From Clostridium tagluense (GTDB lineage: Bacteria > Bacillota > Clostridia > Clostridiales > Clostridiaceae), in the NCBI RefSeq assembly GCF_003865095.1, contig NZ_BHYK01000027.1:1-54704 (forward strand): 54,704 nt of DNA, given 5' to 3'. Position numbers and translations under genes: made by a program. Positions 1 through 9,519 of this stretch are shown piece by piece (positions within the stretch are counted from its first letter, which is position 1; the number at the start of each line of letters is the position of its first letter). The notes beneath the pieces were generated by a model that was not told where the DNA came from, did not search any database, and saw only the letters and a list, made by a program, of their open reading frames with translations.

Positions 1-69
1 GAGCCATATGCTATCGTTAATTCATTCATTGGAATGATTGATAGTGAAAGTTTTAGAGAAGTTAATTAG
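1..69 (+). CDS. C-terminal fragment of an unidentified protein (gene runs off the left edge)
   Basis: The frame is open from base 1 and reads EPYAIVNSFIGMIDSESFRE, then VN and a TAG stop. Only 22 residues are visible. The pattern, a Pro followed by a short hydrophobic helix at the very C-terminus, resembles the last helix of alpha/beta hydrolases, but this is too little to assign a family. Confidence 0.4.
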   Translation, partial: EPYAIVNSFIGMIDSESFREVN

Positions 70-134
70 TTCTTATATGTTGTAATTTATTTGATTTTTA
101 AATAAATGAGAGTATAGGAGAAGTTAATCTATCT

Positions 135-167
135 AAGAACCCCTTGCCTTTAGGCATGGGAGTATCA
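135..167 (+). mobile_element. IS200/IS605-like right-end hairpin scar
   Basis: Positions 135-167 contain AAGAACCCC, a 20-nt imperfect hairpin (CCC...GGG with an inner TGCC/GGCA stem and TTTA loop), then AG and TATCA. This layout resembles the right end of IS200/IS605-family elements, where the terminal hairpin is also the 3' part of the TnpB guide RNA. No transposase is attached. The next base starts the broken ABC-F gene, so the hairpin marks the breakpoint. A second hairpin with the same geometry lies at 18270-18302. The family assignment is inferred from shape and from the context. Confidence 0.5.
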
Positions 168-1553
168 GTACTGGACGAACCTACAAATCATTTGGATATG
201 GATTCAATTGAATGGCTTGAAGGCTATCTTAAGGCTTATAAGGGAATTGTAATTATCGTATCTCATGATAGATATTTTCTTGATAATGTAGTAACAAAGA
301 TTGTAGAAGTAGAGGATATGGAATCTATAACCTACAAGGGTAACTATTCTTCTTATGTTAATCAAAAGGAAGAAAATATGCTTGAACAATTTCATCAATA
401 TAAGGAACAGCAAAAGCAGATTAAGACTATACAGAAGAATGTAAAGGAATTAAGGGATTGGGCAACTAGGGTAGATAATAATAAATTTTTTAAAAGAGCT
501 GTCAGCCTGCAAAAAAAACTTGATAAAATGAAAAGTAGTGACACTGAAAGCAATAGGGCTTATCGATCCAGAGGTCAATATATAAGAACTGAAAAACCGA
601 AGTTTGAAAGAAAGAATATGAAGCTTAACTTTAAAGAAACTGAAAGATCTGGTAATGAGACAATTAAGGCTGAAGGACTTTCTAAATCTTTTGAAGATAA
701 GGTTATTTTAAAAGATGCAGATTTAATGATTAATTTCGGTGAAAGAGTGGCGTTAATCGGACCAAATGGTAGCGGGAAAACCACCTTCTTAAAACTGCTC
801 TTAGGTGAAGAGTGTCCAGATGCAGGTGTAGTGGAATTAGGTGCCAATGTAATGGTGGCATATTTGCCACAAAAAATTACGTTTAAAAACGATGAATTCA
901 CTGTGCTGGATTGTTTCAGGGAAGATGTTTTTCTGGCAGAGGGGAAAGCACGGGAATACCTATCCAAATTTATGTTTTATGGGAGCAGTGTCTTTAAGAA
1001 AGTAAAGCACTTATCCGGAGGAGAGAAAATAAGGCTTAGCTTAAGCAAACTGTTATATGAAGATGTAAATTTATTAATACTAGATGAGCCCACCAATCAT
1101 CTAGATATTGATTCCATAGAAACCTTTGAGGAAGCGATGGAAGAGTTTAAGGGAACTATATGTTTCATTTCTCACGATAGATACTTTATAAATAAAATCG
1201 GTGAAAGAGTTATTGCTATTGAAGACAATGCTTTTAAAAGTTATCCTGGTAATTATAATTATTATAAAAGTGTAAAAGATGAGCTGACCCAACAGGCCAT
1301 TAAAGAGCCGGTGGTGAAGAGTGGAAAAGTTAAAAAATCGAGAAACATTGATGAAAGAAAAAATATGGAATATGAAAAGGATAGAGCTCGAGCCAAGGTT
1401 ACAAGTCTTGAAAATGAAATAAGAGAGATTGATTTAGCTATGGCTGACTCAAGGGTACATTATGAGGAGCTTAATAAGCTGTACTGTAGGAAAGAGGAGT
1501 TAAGTAAAGCGATGGATGGAGCTATGGAATTGTGGGTAAGTTTTAATAATTAG
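168..1553 (+). pseudogene. ABC-F family ATPase, 5'-truncated
   Basis: The product is a soluble duplicated ATP-binding protein of the ABC-F class, ribosome-associated translation factors and antibiotic-resistance proteins. What remains starts at Walker B of the first ATPase domain (LDEPTNHLD), continues through its switch histidine (VSHDRYF), a charged linker helix pair, and a complete second domain: Walker A GPNGSGKTT, signature LSGGEK, Walker B LLILDEPTNHLD, switch FISHDRYF, and a charged coiled-coil C-terminus. The Walker A and signature of domain 1 are absent. The only start codon is a TTG inside an IS-like hairpin and has no ribosome site. The first domain was therefore lost by an insertion/deletion, and the gene is probably non-functional. 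Confidence 0.85.
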
Positions 1554-1708
1554 AGGTAAAAATAAATGTTTCCATAAGTCTTACGAGCAAGGCGAATTTG
1601 TTAATAAATGGTGTGGAATAAAATATAATTTTCTGATAAAATAAAGATAAGCAGAAATGAATATAATAATGAATAATAGTCAAAGGTAAATATTGAGGAT
1701 GTGATAAA

Positions 1709-2620
1709 ATGACTAAGAAAAAAGTAAAATCAATAGATGACAATTTCATAATGTCACCAAAATATGATTTTGTATTTAAGTATATATTTGGAAACGAAAA
1801 ACATAAAGATTTACTAATAGCACTACTAAGTGATGTATTAGGTGTCCCAGAAGAAGAATTTGAGGGAATAGAAATAATAAATAGTGAACTAATAAAAGAC
1901 TTTAAGGAAGACAAAAAAGGGATTCTTGATGTACGAGTAAAAACAAAAATAGGAAAGCAAATAGATGTTGAAATACAAATATTGCCAACGGATTACATGG
2001 CAGAACGCACAATTTTCTACTGGAGTAAGATGTATACAAGTCAGATAAAACCAGGAGATACTTACGACAAGTTAAAGAAATGTGTAACTATAAATATAGT
2101 AGATTTCAAATGTACACCACTAAAAAAACTTTATTCTAGTTATCATTTGACAGAAGATAAAACAGGTTATAGATTGACGGATATAATTGAGGTACACTTC
2201 TTGGAAATCCCAAAATTATTTGACGAAGATATAGAGAAAGATGAAAATGATCCAATAGTTCAGTGGATGGAATTCTTAGATGCAAAATCGAAGGGAGAGA
2301 TGGAGATGCTGGCAGAAAAGAATAAGGATATAAAGAAAGCTTATGGCTTACTTCAGATAATAAGCAAGGATGAGAAGGCTAGAATGTTATATGAAGCCAG
2401 ACAGGCAGAAATCAGTGACCAGCTTACTAGGATAAAAGCAGCAGAAGAAAGAGGAATAGAAAAAGGAATAGAAAAAGGAATAGAAAAAGGTGAAAACAGA
2501 AAAGCAATAGAAAATGCCACTAATTTTCTTAAACTTGGAATAAGTGAAGAAATAGTAGCCAAAGGAACAGGCATACTAATAGAAAAAATAATTGAAATAA
2601 AAAAGAAAATGCTCCATTAG
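1709..2620 (+). CDS. Rpn family recombination-promoting nuclease / PD-(D/E)XK transposase-like protein
   Basis: 303 residues. The N-terminus (MSPKYDFVFKYIFGNEKHKD) and the core ILDVRVKTKIGKQIDVEIQI are typical of the PDDEXK_2/Rpn family, whose members cut DNA and stimulate RecA-independent recombination in E. coli. The acidic residues in LDV and DVEIQ form the predicted nuclease site. Near residues 249-262 the run GIEKGIEKGIEKG is encoded by tandem 12-bp repeats (about 2453-2490), a variable-length feature common in this family. The start ATG at 1709 follows GAGGATGTGATAAA. It stands alone and is followed by its own terminator. Despite the transposase label, no terminal repeats are visible around it. 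Confidence 0.85.
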   Translation: MTKKKVKSIDDNFIMSPKYDFVFKYIFGNEKHKDLLIALLSDVLGVPEEEFEGIEIINSELIKDFKEDKKGILDVRVKTKIGKQIDVEIQILPTDYMAERTIFYWSKMYTSQIKPGDTYDKLKKCVTINIVDFKCTPLKKLYSSYHLTEDKTGYRLTDIIEVHFLEIPKLFDEDIEKDENDPIVQWMEFLDAKSKGEMEMLAEKNKDIKKAYGLLQIISKDEKARMLYEARQAEISDQLTRIKAAEERGIEKGIEKGIEKGENRKAIENATNFLKLGISEEIVAKGTGILIEKIIEIKKKMLH

Positions 2621-2653
2621 AAATAGCATAAAAATAATAATAGTATATTCATT

Positions 2654-2691
2654 AATCCCTTACATAAGTAAAAGATGTAGGGGATTTTTAT
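2654..2691 (+). terminator. Intrinsic terminator after the Rpn gene
   Basis: The stem ATCCCTTACAT / ATGTAGGGGAT closes over a short A-rich loop and is followed by TTTTTAT. It lies 34 bases past the Rpn stop codon. Confidence 0.8.
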
Positions 2692-2856
2692 ATAACTAAG
2701 TATTATGCAGTGCTGCAATCGGTTCTAGCTATATTAAGGATATTCTTTCAGACCAGTCTCTGGGAGAAATAGCTTGTGATAGTGATAAAACTTCGCAGGG
2801 GTTAATGGTAACCTAGTTGGTCATACCAAAAATATCCTTCATTTATAATTAATTCC
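2692..2856 (+). other. Intergenic DNA with a possible gene relic
   Basis: No intact gene is visible. An open stretch at 2709-2816 reads SAAIGSSYIKDILSDQSLGE and further residues to a TAG, without a start or ribosome site. Its composition looks coding, so it may be the tail of a lost gene, but I do not recognise it. Confidence 0.3.
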
Positions 2857-2885
2857 TTTACATTTTTTTTGTTTTTGTGTATTAT
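2857..2885 (+). promoter_or_regulatory. Sigma-A-type promoter for the NlpC/P60 gene
   Basis: TTTACA and TATTAT are separated by exactly 17 bases, about 80 bases upstream of the NlpC/P60 start codon. The spacer is a T-rich tract. Confidence 0.65.
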
Positions 2886-2963
2886 AGTAATTAGATTTAA
2901 GCAATAAAAGTATTTGCTGAATAATTTGTCGAAAGATTAAATTATACATAGGAGGATGGAAAA

Positions 2964-4058
2964 TTGAATAAAAAGTTTATTTTAGCCATAATGGTATTTG
3001 GTGTAACTATGAGCGCTGGTTTTACTAGTGTATACGCAGATACTGCGTCGGATAAGGCGAAAATTCAACAGGTTCAAGCTCAAAGGAACAGCCTTGAAAG
3101 TAAAGTACAGATGATGGACAATCAGATTGAAAAAATCATGTCTAAAATCAATAGTAATGAAAATAATATAACTAATATACAAGAACATATTAAACAAACT
3201 GAAATAAATATTGCAAAAGCAGAGGCTGACATTAAAGCAGAACAGATTCTTTTTGATAAAAGAATGAGGGCAATGTATATGAATGGGACGTCAAGCTATA
3301 TAGACGTTATACTAAGCTCAAATGGTGTGGAGGATTTAATATCTAGAGTAGAAGATCTCAAAACGATAATAACCTTTGACCAAAATGTTATTAGTGATTT
3401 AGAAACAAAAAAGGTAGCGATTAATTTAAAGAAGGTAGAGCTAGATACAGAAAATACAAAGTTGATAGCTTTAAGAGTTGACAATAAAAAGAAATTGGAT
3501 ACTTTAACCAAACAAAAATCAGAACAAACTGTATTGGTAGCACAATTAAATGCTCAAGAAAATCAATATAAGGCACAACTGGCAACAGACCAAGCTGCGG
3601 AAGCAAGACAAGCTAATGAAGCAAGACAAGCTGCAGCAGATAAAATAGCAAATGCGGCTCTTAGTGCAGTAAATCCGGCTCCTAGTGTAACACCTTCAAG
3701 AGGTGGATCTACATTTTCTTCTAATTCACTCTTAGCATATGCTTCAAATTTTCTTGGAGTTAATTATGTATGGGGTGGGACAAGCCCTTCAGGCTTTGAT
3801 TGCTCAGGCTTTACACAATATGTATTTGCACATTTTGGAGTAGACATACCAAGAGTTTCAGAAGACCAACAAAATGTAGGAACACTTATATCTAGAGATA
3901 ATCTTCAACCAGGCGATTTGGTGTTTTTCGGAACTCCGGCTCATCATGTAGGGATATATGTTGGGAATGGTGACATGATAAATGCACCTCACTCAGGTGC
4001 TGTAATTAGAATTCAAGCACTAAATAGCGATTTTACATATGGACGTAGAGTTAATTAA
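2964..4058 (+). CDS. Secreted peptidoglycan hydrolase: coiled-coil N-terminus plus NlpC/P60 endopeptidase
   Basis: 364 residues from a TTG start preceded by AGGAGG. A signal peptide (KKFILAIMVFGVTMSAGF, cut near VYADT) is followed by a long coiled coil (about residues 28-210), as in PcsB/CwlO-type hydrolases, an Ala/Gln-rich linker, and a C-terminal NlpC/P60 domain from about residue 250. The catalytic Cys is C280 in FDCSGF, the His is H328 in HHVGIYVG, and a third polar site is in APHSGAVI. The product should cut the D-Glu/diamino-acid bond of stem peptides outside the cell during growth or separation. The coiled coil probably docks to or inhibits the enzyme until activated. It is a single-gene unit with its own promoter and terminator. 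Confidence 0.92.
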   Translation: MNKKFILAIMVFGVTMSAGFTSVYADTASDKAKIQQVQAQRNSLESKVQMMDNQIEKIMSKINSNENNITNIQEHIKQTEINIAKAEADIKAEQILFDKRMRAMYMNGTSSYIDVILSSNGVEDLISRVEDLKTIITFDQNVISDLETKKVAINLKKVELDTENTKLIALRVDNKKKLDTLTKQKSEQTVLVAQLNAQENQYKAQLATDQAAEARQANEARQAAADKIANAALSAVNPAPSVTPSRGGSTFSSNSLLAYASNFLGVNYVWGGTSPSGFDCSGFTQYVFAHFGVDIPRVSEDQQNVGTLISRDNLQPGDLVFFGTPAHHVGIYVGNGDMINAPHSGAVIRIQALNSDFTYGRRVN

Positions 4059-4076
4059 ATAAAAATTCATTTAGGC

Positions 4077-4108
4077 AAAGCATCTATATTAATTTATGGA
4101 TGCTTTTT
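4077..4108 (+). terminator. Intrinsic terminator after the NlpC/P60 gene
   Basis: AAGCATC pairs with GATGCTT over a 14-base loop, followed by a run of T. Confidence 0.85.
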
Positions 4109-4310
4109 GTATTGATGAAAAATTATATTAAGCAAACTTAATGAAAACACCATTAAGGTGGCTATTCGCTTTGGTAGAGACCTAAATTTTAGGTAAATGC
4201 ATCCATCCATTATACTTAAAATTTAAGCTATAATATAGTATATAAATAATCTATAATTTAGCAAACAAAAGGATAATATTATAAAAAAGTAATTTTAGGA
4301 GATATGTAAT

Positions 4311-5294
4311 ATGGGATATGAAATAAAATGGAAATTTAAAGCAAATGATCATTTGGATTCTAAGATAATTTCAAAAAATGATTTGATTTTTGTTGGCAGT
4401 TATGATGAAAATTTTTATTGTGTGGATATAAGTACAGGAACATGCAAATGGCAATACAGCGTAGGAGCATCAATTAATTCCTCACCAATTTTAATTGAAA
4501 ACAATTTATTTTTTGGTGCCAATAACGGGATTTTTTATAATTTAAATATTAATAATGGTACTAAAGAATGGGAATTTAAAACTCAAGGAAAAATTGTTTC
4601 CAAACCTGCTATTTACAATAATAATATTGTATTTGGAAATTATAAAGGAGAGATTTATTCATTGAATCTAATTAATGCTAATATCAATTGGAACTTCAAA
4701 GTAGAAAACAGCGTAACTTCTGACTTACTATTGTATAATGAAAAAATTTATGTTGGAACTTTCGATGAAAGTGAAACAAATGGAATATTATATTGCATCG
4801 ATGCTGCAAATGGTAGTGTTATATGGCGCAAAGCCCTTAAAGGAAAATTTATTAATAATCCAATAATTTTTGAAAATATTATTTTATTAGGAACTGGAAA
4901 TGAGGAATTAATATTTATAAATTGCAATGATGGAGATATTTTATATAATATACAAATTAAAGAGCTATTAACATCTAGCGTAAAACTTATAGAGAACGTT
5001 GCATATGTGGGAAGCAAGGAGGGTGTATTATATTCAATAGATTTGCATAAGAAGGAAATTATCTGGAGCACTAAAGTGAATTCTTCAATAGGTTCGCATC
5101 TTGAAATATTATATGATTGTATTTTATTTGGAACTGACAATGGTGATTTTTACAGAACAAGTATAATTACAGGTGAAATTAAGGATTGTGTAAAGATTGG
5201 AGATACAATTACTGATGCAATCGAAATCGTTGATAATAAATATGTTTTTGTTGGTAGTTGGGATTCTTATTTGTATCTAATACTATTTAAATAA
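4311..5294 (+). CDS. PQQ-like beta-propeller repeat protein
   Basis: 327 residues made of about eight repeats of the form (V/F)G...LY-hydrophobic-D...G...W, for example VGSYDENFYCVDISTGTCKW, FGNYKGEIYSLNLINANINW and VGSKEGVLYSIDLHKKEIIW. This is the blade signature of PQQ/quinoprotein-type eight-bladed propellers such as BamB. No signal peptide, lipobox or membrane segment is present, so the protein appears cytoplasmic. The family is usually a scaffold; there is no sign that it binds PQQ. The start ATG follows TAGGAGATATGTAAT. No partner gene sits in an operon with it. Confidence 0.8.
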   Translation: MGYEIKWKFKANDHLDSKIISKNDLIFVGSYDENFYCVDISTGTCKWQYSVGASINSSPILIENNLFFGANNGIFYNLNINNGTKEWEFKTQGKIVSKPAIYNNNIVFGNYKGEIYSLNLINANINWNFKVENSVTSDLLLYNEKIYVGTFDESETNGILYCIDAANGSVIWRKALKGKFINNPIIFENIILLGTGNEELIFINCNDGDILYNIQIKELLTSSVKLIENVAYVGSKEGVLYSIDLHKKEIIWSTKVNSSIGSHLEILYDCILFGTDNGDFYRTSIITGEIKDCVKIGDTITDAIEIVDNKYVFVGSWDSYLYLILFK

Positions 5295-5317
5295 TAAAAT
5301 ATGGTATATCTGTACAA

Positions 5318-5416
5318 ATGGAATCCAAAACAGGAATAGTAAATGTTGCAACAAAGATAACTCATGATTTAAGTGAAGATATTATCAATTTTAAGAGGGA
5401 AAGCAAACATAATTAA
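5318..5416 (+). pseudogene. Short gene relic, unidentified
   Basis: A 32-codon frame starts MESKTGIVNVATKITHDLSE and ends FKRESKHN. It has no ribosome-binding site and its composition looks coding, which suggests the C-terminal remnant of a lost gene. I do not recognise the family. Confidence 0.3.
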
Positions 5417-5556
5417 TATCTTAAGATAAAAATAAACTTTAAGCAAAATGAAAAAAACCCTCTAATAAATCATATCATGTATCGTATATAAAGGTGAAAT
5501 GATAAAACATGTGATAACAGTTAATAATTGTTATATACATAAGAGGAGGAATTAAC

Positions 5557-6273
5557 ATGAAAAACACAAAATTAAGTTTATTTGTACTCGCTTTAACATT
5601 ATCAATTGGTGTATCATCTGGGGTTTATGCATGTGAACAAAATAAAACTACGAAGGGTGTAAAACCAACTTCTGTAGCACAAAAAATAGACTCCAAAGAG
5701 GCGAAAACTCAGCAATGGGAAGCAAAATTCCTTAAAAATCATGAAGATAAGAAAAATTTTAATAAATGTCATAAAGACTTCGAAAAGGCAAATGAACATA
5801 AATACGACAAAATTAAGCCAGTTATTAGTGTAGCAGATAAAGCCGCTTTAAAAGTTAAAACAGATAAAATAGCAACAGTTAAAGACGCTAATAAGGTTTT
5901 GAAAACTACAATTATTAAAAATGCACAAGCAGTCAAGGTAGAATTAAAAAGAATTGAAGATAGTAAGATAGTATTAGATTCAGTAGTAAAAACTGAAGCT
6001 GATTCAGTTTTGTTAGCTGTAAAAGATGTAACTACTAAGAAAACTTGTGTAAATTCAGTAGTTCCAACACTTGTACCAGTTAGTGTTGTAGCACCTGTAG
6101 TACCCATAGTTGAGCCTATAGTACCAGCAGTACCTGTAGAGAAAAATTATCTAGAAAAATTAAATGAAAGATTAGACAATGTATTTCAAAAGTCTACAGA
6201 AAAACACACACAGTTAACTACTTTAGGAACTAGACTTTTAAATCTTTTAAATGCTTTAACAGCTATAAAATAG
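5557..6273 (+). CDS. Secreted Lys/Val-rich protein of unknown function
   Basis: 238 residues. It opens with a signal peptide (KLSLFVLALTLSIGVSSGVYA, cut before CEQNK or within ACE). The mature chain is strongly basic and helical with Lys/Val/Thr-rich segments, a Pro/Val hinge around residues 180-195 (VVPIVEPIVPAVPVEK), and an amphipathic C-terminal helix with regularly spaced Leu. There is no catalytic motif. Length and composition resemble clostridial surface or envelope-associated low-complexity proteins. The start ATG follows AGAGGAGGAATTAAC. The gene is monocistronic with a strong terminator. Confidence 0.75.
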   Translation: MKNTKLSLFVLALTLSIGVSSGVYACEQNKTTKGVKPTSVAQKIDSKEAKTQQWEAKFLKNHEDKKNFNKCHKDFEKANEHKYDKIKPVISVADKAALKVKTDKIATVKDANKVLKTTIIKNAQAVKVELKRIEDSKIVLDSVVKTEADSVLLAVKDVTTKKTCVNSVVPTLVPVSVVAPVVPIVEPIVPAVPVEKNYLEKLNERLDNVFQKSTEKHTQLTTLGTRLLNLLNALTAIK

Positions 6274-6292
6274 AATACTTGCAAAAAAAATA

Positions 6293-6323
6293 AAAGTCTT
6301 GAATTTAATTCAGGACTTTTTTT
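6293..6323 (+). terminator. Intrinsic terminator
   Basis: AAAGTCTTGAATT pairs with AATTCAGGACTTT (one mismatch), then TTTTTTG. Confidence 0.9.
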
Positions 6324-6519
6324 GATTTGTAAGTATTATAAATACAAGAGTTATCATATATTGCAATGTAAAAAGGGTATAATAAATTGACAGAGGTAGA
6401 AACTAAAAGTGGCTGACTTGTGTTGGTATAGAAAGTAGATAACTAAAAATATAATAGAATGCATTATTTTTACTTTATGTAAAATAAAAACATATAAGAA
6501 GGAAAGGAGTAAAGATAGG

Positions 6520-7995
6520 ATGACAGAGAGAAAAAGAGTAATACAAACAGGATGGAACTTAGAAAACAGTTATGCTCGTCTACCAAAATCATTTTTCAAC
6601 ATAATCAAACCAAACCCGGTATCTTCACCGAAGTTAATCATTCTCAATTATTCCTTGGCAACATCCCTTGGGCTTAACGGCCAGGCGCTACAAAGCAATG
6701 ATGGCATAGCGGTGCTTGCTGGCAACCAGGTTCCAAAAGGAACTTTACCTCTTGCGCAGGCTTATGCAGGGCATCAATTCGGGCATTTTACGATGCTTGG
6801 GGATGGCAGGGCTATGCTTATTGGCGAACAGGTCATGCCTTCAGGGGAAAGAGTTGATATTCAGCTCAAGGGTTCAGGTAAAACGCCATACTCCCGAGGG
6901 GGTGATGGTCGAGCAGCACTTGGACCGATGCTACGCGAATACATCATTAGCGAAGCAATGCATGCGCTTGGTATTGGCACCACCCGGAGCCTTGCAGTGG
7001 TGACAACCGGTGAGTTTGTAGTCCGTGAAAACCAGCAACTTGGTGCAATTATGACTCGCGTGGCTGCAAGTCATCTCAGAGTTGGCACCTTTCAATACGT
7101 TTCAAAATGGGGCACAGCTATGGATCTTCGGGCCCTTGCTGATTATACATTGCAAAGACATTTTCCAGCGGTTGATGCGGGTGGGAACCAATATCTTTTT
7201 CTACTTCGGGAAGTAATTAAGCGTCAAGCCACGCTGATTGCCAAATGGCAACTGATTGGATTTATTCACGGAGTTATGAACACGGACAATATGGCAATTA
7301 GTGGAGAAACCATTGATTATGGTCCTTGTGCCTTCATGGATACCTATGACCCAGAAACGGTATTCAGTTCCATTGACATTCATGGTCGCTATGCCTATGG
7401 CAATCAGCCACATATTGCCGAGTGGAATCTCGCGCGATTTGCGGAAACCCTATTGCCACTGCTACATGTTAATCAGGATCAGGCTGTCAAACTAGCTCAG
7501 GAAGCGATTTCAGATTTTACTAAGTTGTATCACTACAACTGGCTCACGGGAATGAGAGCGAAACTGGGAATATTTAACGAGGAGGTACAGGATGAAGAAC
7601 TTATTGAAGGTCTCCTAAGTTTGATGCAGAAGTATCATTCGGACTATACCAATACCTTCCTCTCATTAACTTTTGATACACGGTGGGATGTTGCACTATT
7701 TGGCAGCACAGAATTTGCTCATTGGTATGAGCTGTGGCAGGAGAGACTAGGTAGGCAGAAAGAACAGAAAGCCTCCTCCCATCAGTTGATGCGGAGTTCA
7801 AATCCAGCTCTAATACCTCGTAACCACCAGGTAGAAGCGGCACTAGAAGCAGCAGTAAAACAAGGAGACTACAGCGTGATGGAGCGTCTTCTAGATGTTC
7901 TGAAAGACCCCTATGCGCATTCCACAGAGCAGATTGATTACGCTACACTGCCTGCGATATCAAACCGTCCTTATCGAACATTTTGCGGTACTTAA
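6520..7995 (+). CDS. selO: Protein adenylyltransferase SelO (YdiU/UPF0061 family)
   Basis: 491 residues, full family length. SelO is a pseudokinase-fold enzyme that transfers AMP from ATP to Ser/Thr/Tyr of target proteins and is linked to oxidative-stress responses. The family signatures are [20 protein letters not shown] near residue 115 and GVMNTDN (D256) followed by DYGP (D266), the catalytic and metal-binding positions. The chain ends YRTFCGT; in selenoprotein members the selenocysteine lies in this C-terminal tail, and here it is an ordinary Cys. The start ATG follows GGAAAGGAGTAAAGATAGG. Base composition and codons (GGC, CGG, GCG, ACC) are clearly GC-richer than the neighbours, which points to transfer from another lineage. 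Confidence 0.93.
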   Translation: MTERKRVIQTGWNLENSYARLPKSFFNIIKPNPVSSPKLIILNYSLATSLGLNGQALQSNDGIAVLAGNQVPKGTLPLAQAYAGHQFGHFTMLGDGRAMLIGEQVMPSGERVDIQLKGSGKTPYSRGGDGRAALGPMLREYIISEAMHALGIGTTRSLAVVTTGEFVVRENQQLGAIMTRVAASHLRVGTFQYVSKWGTAMDLRALADYTLQRHFPAVDAGGNQYLFLLREVIKRQATLIAKWQLIGFIHGVMNTDNMAISGETIDYGPCAFMDTYDPETVFSSIDIHGRYAYGNQPHIAEWNLARFAETLLPLLHVNQDQAVKLAQEAISDFTKLYHYNWLTGMRAKLGIFNEEVQDEELIEGLLSLMQKYHSDYTNTFLSLTFDTRWDVALFGSTEFAHWYELWQERLGRQKEQKASSHQLMRSSNPALIPRNHQVEAALEAAVKQGDYSVMERLLDVLKDPYAHSTEQIDYATLPAISNRPYRTFCGT

Positions 7996-8240
7996 TTTAG
8001 AAGCATAAAGAGTTATCTTTAACTCAATTTAAATTTGTATATAGTTGAGAGTTTTGATATAATTTAGTTGTTAAACATTTATGTTTTTTCCTTAGTTATT
8101 TTTTGTGTCATAACTTAATTATAACAGGAGATTTCATAGATGTTTTTATTTTTTAGAAGATTATTGGAATCGTTTTCTATAATTTATAGTTTATAATAAA
8201 TTGAAGATAATGTATTTACTATATATAATCGAAATAAACA
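7996..8240. other. AT-rich intergenic region
   Basis: No gene or clear remnant is visible between selO and the inverted repeat at 8241. There is no convincing T-tailed terminator directly after selO. Confidence 0.5.
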
Positions 8241-8280
8241 AATTGAGAGCAATATTTTATAATGAATATTGTTCTCAATT
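8241..8280. repeat. Inverted repeat (16-bp arms) before the aldo/keto reductase
   Basis: AATTGAGAGCAATATT at 8241-8256 pairs with AATATTGTTCTCAATT at 8265-8280. There is one G/T position, which would be a wobble pair in RNA, and an 8-base loop. It ends 18 bases before the AAAAAGGAG ribosome site of the next gene. It could terminate upstream transcription or act as an operator or 5'-UTR hairpin for that gene. Confidence 0.6.
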
Positions 8281-8310
8281 ATGTTTTATATTTAAAAAGG
8301 AGATAAGTCT

Positions 8311-9453
8311 ATGAATTATACTGAATATGGAAAAACTGAGAAAAAAGTTTCTGTAGTGGGCTTTGGAGGCTTAAGATTTGACTTAAGTAAAAGTAATGAG
8401 GAAAATGCAGAATTAATTAAATATGCTTATAGTAAAGGAATAAACTATTTTGATACTGCTCCCGGATATTGTGATGATAGAAGCGAGGATATATTTGGTG
8501 TTGCTTTTAGAGAAATGATAAAAGAAGGTAAATTAGATTTTATTGTTTCTACTAAAGGAAAACCTAAGGTGTATGATACCGCAGAAAAGGCAGTTAATGC
8601 TGTAAAGACCTCTTTAAAGAGATTGGGAGTTCCTAAAATTCATTTTTATCATGTTTGGTGTATAAGAAAGATGGAGCACTATGAATTGTGCATGAAAAAA
8701 GGAGGGCAATACGAGGGATTACTTAAATGTAAAGAGGAGGGGCTGATAGATCATATTGTTTTTTCCTCCCATCAACCAGGTGAGGAAGTAATAAAGGTGC
8801 TAGATGAAAATAAGTTTGAAGGAGTTACCATGGGAATTAATTTACTCAACTTCCCGTATAGATGGAAGGGCGTAACTCATGCTTATAAAAATGAATATGG
8901 TGTTGTGGCAATGAATCCCTTAAGTGGAGGTTCTATTCCCAGTCATGAAAAAGAATTGGCTTTTTTAACAAAAAAGGTCGAAACAGCCACACAATTAGCC
9001 TTGAGATTTAATATATCTAGTCCTGAAATTACTATAACTTTAGTTGGGTTTGGAAACAATCACGATATTGATGAAGCTTGCAGGATAGCTGATGAATCAA
9101 AGCCTTTTACAAAAGAAGATATTAATAAGCTAAGAAATTTATTAGGCGAAAATATGAATGAGATTTGTACAGGCTGTGGATATTGCAAAGTTTGTCCAAA
9201 AGGAATTAATATACCAGGATACATGTTGTTTTTCAATGAAAAACAAATGTTTAAGAAAAGCGATGAAGAAATGATTCAGTCTGTTTATGGCTTAGAATAT
9301 TGGAATTACTCTATGAGTAATAAGAAATTTGCTGCTGAATGTGTTAAGTGTGGCAAGTGTGAAGAAGAATGCACCCAACACCTTCCTATAATTGATAGAT
9401 TAAAACAAATTGCGCAGTGGGAAGAAAAGGGAACTAATGATGTAACTGTATAA
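8311..9453 (+). CDS. Aldo/keto reductase with C-terminal 2x[4Fe-4S] ferredoxin domain
   Basis: 380 residues. Residues 1-270 form an NAD(P)H-dependent aldo/keto reductase barrel with the catalytic tetrad D48 (FDTAPGY), Y53, K82 (STKGK) and H114 (YHVW). Residues 286-354 hold two cluster motifs: C286-x2-C289-x2-C292-x2-C295 and C344-x2-C347-x2-C350-x3-C354. This fusion is common in clostridia and methanogens and couples carbonyl reduction to ferredoxin-type electron flow; the substrate is not known. The start ATG follows AAAAAGGAGATAAGTCT. It stands alone behind an inverted repeat at 8241-8280. Confidence 0.9.
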   Translation: MNYTEYGKTEKKVSVVGFGGLRFDLSKSNEENAELIKYAYSKGINYFDTAPGYCDDRSEDIFGVAFREMIKEGKLDFIVSTKGKPKVYDTAEKAVNAVKTSLKRLGVPKIHFYHVWCIRKMEHYELCMKKGGQYEGLLKCKEEGLIDHIVFSSHQPGEEVIKVLDENKFEGVTMGINLLNFPYRWKGVTHAYKNEYGVVAMNPLSGGSIPSHEKELAFLTKKVETATQLALRFNISSPEITITLVGFGNNHDIDEACRIADESKPFTKEDINKLRNLLGENMNEICTGCGYCKVCPKGINIPGYMLFFNEKQMFKKSDEEMIQSVYGLEYWNYSMSNKKFAAECVKCGKCEEECTQHLPIIDRLKQIAQWEEKGTNDVTV

Positions 9454-9519
9454 GGCGTCTCTCAAAATTTGTAAAGTCAATTAAAAATCATAAAGCGCAA
9501 TTTAATGGAGGGAATGAAA

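Noticed and set aside
575-967. Open frame of 130 codons on the minus strand
   Set aside because: It lies entirely antisense to the second ATPase domain of the ABC-F gene, has no ribosome site, and its sequence is the Ser/Leu-rich kind typical of antisense frames.
1709-2620. Rpn gene as a full insertion sequence
   Set aside because: No terminal inverted repeats or target duplication are visible around it; it is treated as a host-type gene of the family.
5769-6107. Minus-strand frame of 112 codons with Thr/Val repeats
   Set aside because: The repeats mirror the Lys/Val/Pro repeats of the secreted protein on the other strand. No start signal.
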